Of a DNA stretch of 7,479 nt, positions 1 to 5,342 are shown piece by piece. The stretch spans positions 1 to 7,479 of the forward strand of contig JAGDMX010000111.1 of assembly GCA_017860725.1 (NCBI GenBank), given 5' to 3'. The translations under genes were made by a program, and so were the position numbers. How positions within the stretch are numbered: position 1 is the stretch's first letter; each line of letters starts with the position of its first letter. The notes beneath the pieces are model-generated. The model ran no database searches and was not told where the DNA came from. It was given only the letters and a program-made list of their open reading frames with translations. This stretch comes from Chloroflexota bacterium. GTDB taxonomy: Bacteria; Chloroflexota; Anaerolineae; Anaerolineales; UBA4823.

Positions 1-539
1 CCGCCCACCGGCTTGCCGGTGATCACACCCGGTGTGTACTGCCCCACCAGTTTGGAATACTCATCCATCATCCAGCCCATCATCTGAGGGTTGGTGCCGA
101 CATCTGGCGCAGGCACATCCTGGCGCGGGCCGATGTTACGCCACATCTGGTCGATCCAACCACGGCACAGCGCCTCCTTCTCGTGAATGGAAAGCGAGGC
201 TGAATCCACCGGGACGCCGCCCTTGCCACCGCCCAGCGGGATATCTGCCACAGCGGTCTTCCAGGTCATCCACATCGCCAGGGCGCGCACCGTGTCCAAG
301 GTCTCGGACGGATGGAAGCGAATGCCGCCTTTAGCCGGGCCGCGGGCGTCGTTGTGCTGCACCCGGTAACCGAAGAAAACTTTCAGGCTACCATCGTCCA
401 GATGGATGGGGATCATAAACTTAAATTCACGTGACGGCCAGCGCAGCACATCGGCCACCTGGGGATCCAGATTGAGCAAACCGGCCACATGATCGAATTG
501 GGCCTGGGCCATCTTGAAGGCGTTTATTTGTTCCGCCAT
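1..539 (-). CDS. gdhA: NAD(P)-dependent glutamate dehydrogenase, N-terminal 179 residues (C-terminus beyond window)
   Basis: Catalyses reversible oxidative deamination of glutamate to 2-oxoglutarate and ammonium in the cytoplasm. Only the substrate-binding domain is present; the Rossmann NAD(P) domain lies outside the window, so coenzyme preference cannot be read. The family's three lysines appear with the right spacing: K70 in GPAKGGIRFHP, K94 in MTWK and K106 in PLGGGKGG (24 and 12 apart, as for K89/K113/K125 of the Clostridium symbiosum enzyme), and the catalytic aspartate is D146 in DVPAPDVGTN, 40 after K106 as expected. Retention of K70, which contacts the side-chain carboxylate of glutamate and is replaced in leucine dehydrogenases, argues for glutamate as substrate. 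The ATG at 539 is preceded by GAGGAG (553-548) at a spacing of 8, a strong ribosome binding site. The gene stands apart from gatB by 202 bases containing a terminator. Confidence 0.95.
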   Translation of the reverse strand, partial: MAEQINAFKMAQAQFDHVAGLLNLDPQVADVLRWPSREFKFMIPIHLDDGSLKVFFGYRVQHNDARGPAKGGIRFHPSETLDTVRALAMWMTWKTAVADIPLGGGKGGVPVDSASLSIHEKEALCRGWIDQMWRNIGPRQDVPAPDVGTNPQMMGWMMDEYSKLVGQYTPGVITGKPVG

Positions 540-560
540 ATACAAATCTCCTCGAACTCT

Positions 561-600
561 AAAGATAAAAATATAAACGGGCACCCCGGTCTGGCGCCCG
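561..600 (-). terminator. Strong rho-independent terminator between gatB and gdhA
   Basis: Reading the minus strand, bases 600-578 form a GC-rich hairpin: 5 Watson-Crick pairs (CGGGC with GCCCG), one G-U pair and two more C-G pairs around a 7-base loop. It is followed directly by a T-rich tract (577-561, containing TTTATATTTTTATC). It lies about 140 bases after the gatB stop and its tract ends only about 22 bases before the gdhA start codon. It can be the end of the gatB operon, or an attenuator inside a gdhA leader if gdhA is transcribed from further upstream. Confidence 0.75.
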
Positions 601-654
601 CCTGGTTGACTGTCACGATGTCAGCAAAGGATCTCATAGCCGGATATCCATCCT

Positions 655-683
655 GATCTATTATGGAGGGTAGCAGGGGTCAA
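655..683 (-). promoter_or_regulatory. Candidate sigma-70 type promoter for gdhA
   Basis: On the minus strand TTGACC (683-678) matches five of six bases of the -35 consensus. It is followed after 17 bases by TAGATC (660-655), only a three-of-six match to the -10 consensus. Transcription would begin near 648 and the roughly 110-base leader would include the terminator hairpin at 578-600. No better promoter was seen between the hairpin and the gdhA start: a TATATT lies in the T-tract (575-570), but a -35 for it would have to sit in the GC hairpin. Weak prediction. Confidence 0.3.
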
Positions 684-706
684 GCATCCCGTCAAGTGAC
701 GAATGC
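684..706. promoter_or_regulatory. Imperfect inverted repeat upstream of the candidate gdhA promoter
   Basis: The + strand reads GCAT-CC-CGTCA-AG-TGACG-A-ATGC: a perfect inner CGTCA/TGACG pair around AG and an outer GCAT/ATGC pair, with small unmatched interruptions between. It abuts the candidate -35 (678-683), a position usual for an activator or repressor site. It could instead be a hairpin in the gatB 3' untranslated region; it has no following T-run. The symmetry is seen; the role is inference. Confidence 0.35.
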
Positions 707-741
707 CACTCCCTGAGACCGGACACACATCACATCTTGTG

Positions 742-2208
742 TCATCTTGGTCTGTTCTTAAGCTCCTGCAGCTGCCGGTCTAACGCCGTCTGAATCACCT
801 GGGGATTGGCCTGGCCTTTAGCCAGGCGCATCACCTGGCCAAATAACCAGCGGGAGACAGTCTCTTTACCGGCCAGGTAACTGGCAATCTGATCTGGATT
901 TTCGGACAGCACCTGCTGAACAAGACCAGTAATAAAATCCGCGTCCGATATCTGGCTTAAACCGCGGCGGGCAACAATCTCAGCAGCCGGCTGTCCACTC
1001 TCGAATATCTCTGCCAGCACAGCCTTGGCAGTGTTTTGGTTAATTTCACCCTGGACAACCATGCGAGTTAACTCAGCCAGCGCCTCCGGCGTAACCCGTA
1101 GCTCTTCAATCCCAATGCCAGCCTGATTCATGAGCCCAAACAGTTCCCCGGTGATCCAGTTAGCGATCGTCTTGGGCGGTATTCCAGAAGCAGCCTGGAC
1201 AGCCTGCTCGAAATAATCCGCCACAGCCGGCTCGAGGGTGAGCACGGAGGCATCATAGCTGCCCAGGTCATAGTTCTGTTGAAAGCGGAGCAGCCTGGCA
1301 GCCGGCAGCTCGGGTAGATCCCGGCGGACGGTTTCGATCCATTCCGCCTCCACCACCAGTGGCGGTAGGTCCGGCTCTGGAAAGTAACGGTAGTCGTCCT
1401 CGCCTTCCTTGATCCTCTGGGAAAAAGTCACATCTCGGGCTTCATCCCAACCGCGCGTCTCCTGGATGACCTGCCCACCCTTTTGAATGATTTCGATTTG
1501 CCGCTGGATTTCAAAAGCCACACCGCGTTCCAGGGCACGGAAGCTATTCAGATTCTTGATCTCAGTACGTGTGCCAAACTCGGTACTGCCCAACGGGCGC
1601 ACCGAGACATTTGGCTCGATACGCATGACCCCTTTTTGCATGTCACCGGAATTAACCTGCAAATAACGTAGGATCGAGCGCAAGGCGGTGGCATACTGCC
1701 GGACTTCCTCGGCTGTGTGCAGGTCAGGCTCAGAAACGATCTCCAGCAGCGGGACGCCGGCCCGGTTCAAGTCCACCAGTGAATAGGCCTGCCCATCCCG
1801 GCTGACATGGGTCAGCTTGCCGGTATCCTCCTCGAGATGCACCCGGCGAACGCGGATCAAGCGCTCGCCCTGTGAAGTGACAATCACCAGCTTACCATGG
1901 CGCGCAAGCGGCTGCTCATATTGCGATATCTGGTAGCCCTTGGGTAAATCGGGATAGAAATAGTTCTTGCGAGCAAACAGGCTGGTATGGTTAATCTGGC
2001 ATTCCAGCGCCAGGGCGACCCGCAGAGCATACTCAACAGCCCGCTGGTTGACCACCGGCAGCACGCCGGGCATACCGGCACAGATCGGGCAAACAGCGAT
2101 ATTCGGCTGGGCCACGGTGGAATCGACCACCGGGCAGGCACAGAACATCTTGGATCTTGTCTCTAGCTCGGCGTGAACTTCCAGGCCGATAACCGCTTCG
2201 AATTCCAT
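742..2208 (-). CDS. gatB: Aspartyl/glutamyl-tRNA(Asn/Gln) amidotransferase subunit B
   Basis: Subunit of the GatCAB complex that converts mischarged Glu-tRNA(Gln) and/or Asp-tRNA(Asn) to the amidated forms; GatB carries the ATP-dependent kinase/transamidation site and binds tRNA, while GatA supplies ammonia from glutamine. The N-terminus has the family signature VIGLEVHAEL. Cysteines C23, C25, C40 and C43 form the zinc-knuckle pattern CxC...CxxC. Further hallmarks are YFYPDLPKGYQISQY (83-97), HLEEDTGK (124-131), DLNRAGVPLLEIVSEPD (146-162) and TEIKNLNS (215-222). The C-terminal 150 or so residues fit the helical and YqeY-like tRNA-binding part. Length of 488 is normal. I chose ATG at 2208 because AAGAG (2218-2214) lies 5 bases upstream; an in-frame GTG at 2214 adding two residues is the alternative. 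The start is 8 bases after the aminotransferase stop, implying co-transcription. gatA and gatC are not in the window. Confidence 0.97.
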   Translation of the reverse strand: MEFEAVIGLEVHAELETRSKMFCACPVVDSTVAQPNIAVCPICAGMPGVLPVVNQRAVEYALRVALALECQINHTSLFARKNYFYPDLPKGYQISQYEQPLARHGKLVIVTSQGERLIRVRRVHLEEDTGKLTHVSRDGQAYSLVDLNRAGVPLLEIVSEPDLHTAEEVRQYATALRSILRYLQVNSGDMQKGVMRIEPNVSVRPLGSTEFGTRTEIKNLNSFRALERGVAFEIQRQIEIIQKGGQVIQETRGWDEARDVTFSQRIKEGEDDYRYFPEPDLPPLVVEAEWIETVRRDLPELPAARLLRFQQNYDLGSYDASVLTLEPAVADYFEQAVQAASGIPPKTIANWITGELFGLMNQAGIGIEELRVTPEALAELTRMVVQGEINQNTAKAVLAEIFESGQPAAEIVARRGLSQISDADFITGLVQQVLSENPDQIASYLAGKETVSRWLFGQVMRLAKGQANPQVIQTALDRQLQELKNRPR

Positions 2209-2216
2209 GCGCACTC

Positions 2217-3407
2217 TTATCCGTAGCGGCGCATGAAGCGATCCAATCGACGCAGCGCCTCCTCAATCTTTTCGTAAGCGGTGGCATATGAGCAGCGCAC
2301 AAATCCTTCGCCACCTGGGCCAAAGGCCGTGCCAGGGATAACAGCGACCCGCTCTTCTTCCAGCAGCCGTTGAGCAAAGGTTTCCTCGTCCATACCGGTG
2401 ACAGCAATCTTGGGGAAGGCATAGAACGCGCCGCGCGGCTCAAAGGTCGGCAATCCCAGCTCATTCAATCCACCGACGATCAGCTTACGCCGCCGGTCGT
2501 ATTCCGCCACCATGTCGGCGACATATTCCTCACCAGTCTGAAGAGCTTCCAGGGCGGCGTCCTGCGCCATGGTCGGCGCGGACATGATGGTGTACTGGTG
2601 GATGCGCAGCAAACCGCTCATCATCTCAGCCGGACCGGCAGCATATCCAATGCGCCAGCCAGTCATGGCATAATCTTTGGAAAAGCCGCCCAATAATAAG
2701 GTACGATGCTTCATACCTGGGATGGAGGCGAAGCATACATGAGGAATGCCATAAACCAGGCGGTCGTAGATCTCGTCTGAGACCACCACCAGGTCGTATT
2801 TTTCAGCCAGACGAGCAACTTCCTGCAAGACTTCACGCGAAGCGACTGCCCCGGTCGGATTGTTAGGATAACCGATCAGGATGGCCTTGGTACGAGATGT
2901 GATAGCGGCTTCAATCTGCTCCGGGCGAAGCTGGAAATTATCTTCCATGCGGCTGGGAACCTCCACCGCCACACCACCTGCGAGCACGATCTCGGCCTGG
3001 TAAGCCACAAAGCAGGGGGTCGGAACGATCACCTCATCACCCGGCTCAAGAATAGCGGTCATCGCCAGGTAGAGCGCTTCAGAAACCCCCACTGTGATCA
3101 CAACCTCCGAGACCGGGTCATACTCCACGCCATACAGAGACTTCAACTGGCTCACCAGGGCCTGGCGCAGCTCCAAACGCCCAGAGTTGGAAGTGTAGTG
3201 GGTTTCCCCATGCTGCAGTGAGCGGATGCCAGCCTGGAGAATGCGATCGGGTGTGGTGAAATCCGGCTCGCCAATTCCCAGAGAGATGACATCCTTCATC
3301 GTGGCGACAATATCAAAGAATCTGCGGATGCCCGACGGCTTTAGGGTGGCAACCCGCTGAGATAAGTAACTGTGACTCACGGCGGCTCCTATCTTTGTAG
3401 CTTCCAT
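2217..3407 (-). CDS. PLP-dependent class I/II aminotransferase (aspartate/aromatic/PatA-like)
   Basis: Cytoplasmic fold-type I aminotransferase that moves an amino group between an amino acid and a 2-oxo acid, usually with glutamate/2-oxoglutarate as one pair. Visible active-site residues are N183 in GYPNNPTG, D211 and Y214 in SDEIYDRLVY, the Schiff-base lysine K244 in GGFSKDYAMTGWRIGY, and R371 in FVRCSYA, which holds the substrate carboxylate. The N-terminal ISLGIGEPDFTTP and THYTSNSG segments are typical of the aspartate/alanine/PatA group. Length 396 is normal and no residue is missing. Substrate cannot be fixed from sequence: aspartate, alanine, aromatic or N-acetyl-diaminopimelate transamination are all possible. 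The ATG at 3407 follows AAGGAGAG (3422-3415) by 7 bases, a very good ribosome binding site. It lies 25 bases after the small upstream gene and 8 before gatB, so it is internal to an operon. Confidence 0.95.
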   Translation of the reverse strand: MEATKIGAAVSHSYLSQRVATLKPSGIRRFFDIVATMKDVISLGIGEPDFTTPDRILQAGIRSLQHGETHYTSNSGRLELRQALVSQLKSLYGVEYDPVSEVVITVGVSEALYLAMTAILEPGDEVIVPTPCFVAYQAEIVLAGGVAVEVPSRMEDNFQLRPEQIEAAITSRTKAILIGYPNNPTGAVASREVLQEVARLAEKYDLVVVSDEIYDRLVYGIPHVCFASIPGMKHRTLLLGGFSKDYAMTGWRIGYAAGPAEMMSGLLRIHQYTIMSAPTMAQDAALEALQTGEEYVADMVAEYDRRRKLIVGGLNELGLPTFEPRGAFYAFPKIAVTGMDEETFAQRLLEEERVAVIPGTAFGPGGEGFVRCSYATAYEKIEEALRRLDRFMRRYG

Positions 3408-3432
3408 CTTTGCACTCTCCTTAACTTTTCCT

Positions 3433-3654
3433 TCAAACTGAGCTCACCAGCCACACCTGGCTCAGCTCAACATAGGTCAGCTCATAAACTTGCCGGTCGG
3501 CAGCCAGAAGGCGAAAGCGCTTGCCGTCCGGTGTGCGCCAGCGCTGCAGCACTTCCACTACCTCCAGGTGCTGACCCTGCCAGATAAACTCCCTGGGATA
3601 CTCGCCATACTCACTGCCAGAGTGGCATTCGACCTGGGTTTCTAATCCGATCAA
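3433..3654 (-). CDS. Small uncharacterised protein, 73 residues (possibly DUF6504-like)
   Basis: No function can be assigned. The protein is soluble, has no signal peptide or membrane segment, and is rich in aromatic and charged residues with an alternating pattern suggesting a small beta-barrel. A core with PREFIWQGQHLEVVEVLQRW (residues 20-39), then FRLLAADRQVYELTY, then WLV near the end resembles, from memory, the DUF6504 type of short proteins (F-W-x-G ... V-x-x-V-L-x-x-W ... Y-E-L ... W); this is a weak call. There is no ATG in frame. The TTG at 3654 is supported by GAGG (3665-3662) 7 bases upstream, and it overlaps the TGA of the nucleotidyltransferase gene (3653-3651), a usual translational-coupling arrangement. 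The aminotransferase follows after 25 bases. Spacing, ribosome binding site and protein-like composition make it a real gene. Confidence 0.8.
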   Translation of the reverse strand: MIGLETQVECHSGSEYGEYPREFIWQGQHLEVVEVLQRWRTPDGKRFRLLAADRQVYELTYVELSQVWLVSSV

Positions 3655-4664
3655 AATGAAACCTCAGTATTATCCCCAGCATTGATCACCGAAGCACGCC
3701 GGTGTAATCGCGCCCGCCGCCCGACGAGGCTGCCTTCCAAGATGATCTGGTCGGCCTCGGCTTCATCCTCCAGGATCGAATCGCGGATGATACTTCGATC
3801 TACCTGGCAGCCTGCGCCCAGCGAGACATGCGGTCCAATTATCGAATTAGAAACGTGGGCGGTTTCGTGGATAAATACCGGCGGGATCACCACCACACCA
3901 GGGCGCTGCACCGCCTCAGCACTGTTATCTTCCCCGTGCTCGAGCAGGTAGCGGTTGGTCTCCAACAGCGCTTCCGGGGTGCCGGCATCCAGCCAGATAT
4001 CAACCTGCTGGGTACGCATTTTCAGGCCGCGTTCCAGCATGATGTTAATCGCATCGGCCAGGAAATATTCACCCTTCAACTGCAGATCGCGTTGCATCTG
4101 CTCATCGATGGCGGCGAGAAGCTCTTGCGAATCCTGAAAATAATAAAAGCCGACAACTGCCAGGTTGTTGGCCATATCCTGAGGCTTCTCGATCAGGCGG
4201 GTCACCCATCCATCCTGACCAAGCTCAGCCACACCAAAGCGGCGCGGATCCGGCACAGGCTTGACCCAGGCAACCGCCTGAGCAGTCTCGTTGGCCAGGA
4301 AGGAAAGGTCGGTCTCGATCAGTGTATCGGCAAAGACCATCAGCATGGGGCCGGAGAGATACTCGCGGGCTAACTGGATGGCGTGCGATTGGCCGCGCGG
4401 ATCTTCCTGCAACACAAAATGGGTCTTGATCTGCGGGTAGCGTTCACTGACATACTCCCCGATTTGGTCTCCCAGGTAGCCGACAATATTAACCAGCTCG
4501 ATTTCGGCAGGATCGGGCAGGGTGCGCAGGCTGTCGAGCACGTGATCGAGCACCGCTTTGCCCGCTACGCTGACCAGCTGCTTGGGCTTGCTCCAGGTGT
4601 GCGGGCGCAACCGGGTCCCCAGGCCAGCCATTGGAATGACGATCTTCAATATCGTCCCTTTCAT
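3651..4664 (-). CDS. Sugar-1-phosphate nucleotidyltransferase with C-terminal left-handed beta-helix
   Basis: Joins a nucleoside triphosphate and a sugar 1-phosphate to give an NDP-sugar and pyrophosphate, a precursor for cell-surface glycans. The N-terminal Rossmann-like nucleotidyltransferase domain (about 7-240) has the signature GLGTRLRPHTWSKPK (14-28), LQEDPRGQSHA (85-95), a metal-binding aspartate D113 in VFADTL, EKP (159-161) and the WLDAGTP motif (224-230) typical of RmlA/GlmU-like enzymes. Residues about 255-330 show imperfect hexapeptide repeats (VSNSIIGPHVSLGAGCQV and following) of a left-handed beta-helix, as in long RmlA-like and GlmU-like proteins. Whether glucose, mannose or another sugar is used, and UTP or dTTP, cannot be told; no pathway partner is adjacent. 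The ATG at 4664 has GAGAGGG 11 bases upstream; an in-frame TTG at 4649 with AAAGGG at spacing 6 would start the protein at MKIVIPMAG and may be the true start. First gene of the gatB operon. Confidence 0.92.
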   Translation of the reverse strand: MKGTILKIVIPMAGLGTRLRPHTWSKPKQLVSVAGKAVLDHVLDSLRTLPDPAEIELVNIVGYLGDQIGEYVSERYPQIKTHFVLQEDPRGQSHAIQLAREYLSGPMLMVFADTLIETDLSFLANETAQAVAWVKPVPDPRRFGVAELGQDGWVTRLIEKPQDMANNLAVVGFYYFQDSQELLAAIDEQMQRDLQLKGEYFLADAINIMLERGLKMRTQQVDIWLDAGTPEALLETNRYLLEHGEDNSAEAVQRPGVVVIPPVFIHETAHVSNSIIGPHVSLGAGCQVDRSIIRDSILEDEAEADQIILEGSLVGRRARLHRRASVINAGDNTEVSF

Positions 4665-4702
4665 AAATAGCTATTCCCTCTCATTATTCCATGATGTTGC
4701 AG

Positions 4703-4741
4703 CTCAAAGATTAGAACGAAGGGTGTTTCAATTTTATTATA
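4703..4741 (-). promoter_or_regulatory. Weak promoter candidates before the nucleotidyltransferase operon
   Basis: The 72-base gap between the methyltransferase stop and the nucleotidyltransferase start is AT-rich. On the minus strand a perfect TATAAT (4741-4736) overlaps the methyltransferase stop codon but has no recognisable -35. A second possibility is TTGAAA (4731-4726) with a poor -10 (TTTGAG, 4708-4703) 17 bases on. No terminator hairpin was seen here, so read-through from the methyltransferase gene is also possible. Confidence 0.25.
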
Positions 4742-5339
4742 CGCTTGATCCAAGCTTACGACACACCAGCACACCCTTACCAATCGGGACAACCAGCGCA
4801 TCCACACGTGGATCAGCCTGGACCGACTGGGTGAACCCAGCCAGCTCCTGCTGGTGACTGATGACATTATCCGCTACCAGCAAGCCGCCTGGTACCAGGT
4901 TGGGGATCAGCAACTCGTAGCAGGCGGCATAGACATCCTTCTCGGCATCCAGAAAACAGAAAGCGACCTCGCTTATGCCCGGCAGATACTGGCGGGCATC
5001 ACCTTGGATCAGATCGATATGCTGGGAGACCCCAGCGATATCGAAGGTTTCCTGCGCCAGGCGGGTTTTATTCGGTAGGATGTCGAAGGTGGTCAGCCGG
5101 TCGCCACGCTGGCGGCAGGCCAGTGCCAGCCACATACCGGAGTAGCCACCGCTGGTCCCCACTTCCAGCACTCTGCCAGGCGGCGCCATGGTCGCCAGGA
5201 GCGCCAGAAAACGGCCGGTCTCCGGCGGGATCTGGCGCAGGCGTTCCGCAAACGGTGTGTCGTCCTGCCGATCGCGTGTATCGATTTTCTCCAGGTAAGC
5301 CATGCGCTCTAACATAGGTTCAGGGATATTATGAAACAT
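4737..5339 (-). CDS. SAM-dependent class I O-methyltransferase (catechol-OMT / YrrM-like, COG4122 type)
   Basis: Cytoplasmic, metal-dependent transfer of a methyl group from S-adenosylmethionine to a hydroxyl group. SAM motif I is VLEVGTSGGYSG (57-68), with acidic residue D86 after the second strand and GDA at 113-115. The metal and catalytic set of the catechol-OMT fold is intact: D131 and K134 in FLDAEKDVY, and D157-N158 in LLVADNV. Length 200 is normal for the short bacterial form. The true acceptor is unknown; this family includes enzymes acting on small phenolics and also TrmR/YrrM, which methylates 5-hydroxyuridine in tRNA. The ATG at 5339 has AGG 7 bases upstream, inside the last codons of the peptidase gene, and begins 3 bases after that gene's stop, so the two are likely coupled. 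The gene ends with tandem TAA TAA stops. Confidence 0.92.
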   Translation of the reverse strand: MFHNIPEPMLERMAYLEKIDTRDRQDDTPFAERLRQIPPETGRFLALLATMAPPGRVLEVGTSGGYSGMWLALACRQRGDRLTTFDILPNKTRLAQETFDIAGVSQHIDLIQGDARQYLPGISEVAFCFLDAEKDVYAACYELLIPNLVPGGLLVADNVISHQQELAGFTQSVQADPRVDALVVPIGKGVLVCRKLGSSV

Positions 5340-5342
5340 TGG

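Noticed and set aside
32..369. Two overlapping + strand frames near the left edge
   Set aside because: Both are antisense to glutamate dehydrogenase, whose active-site lysines and aspartate are clearly read on the minus strand.
601..660. Known riboswitch or T-box in the gdhA leader
   Set aside because: No T-box sequence and no consensus core that I recognise from glutamine, glycine, SAM, cobalamin, ZTP or guanidine classes.
2033..2464. 143-codon minus-strand frame across the aminotransferase/gatB junction
   Set aside because: It overlaps two well-supported genes in another frame and its translation has no recognisable domain.
3828..4373. 181-codon open frame on the + strand
   Set aside because: It lies wholly antisense to the nucleotidyltransferase gene, whose motifs are intact; no family resemblance and no ribosome binding site seen.
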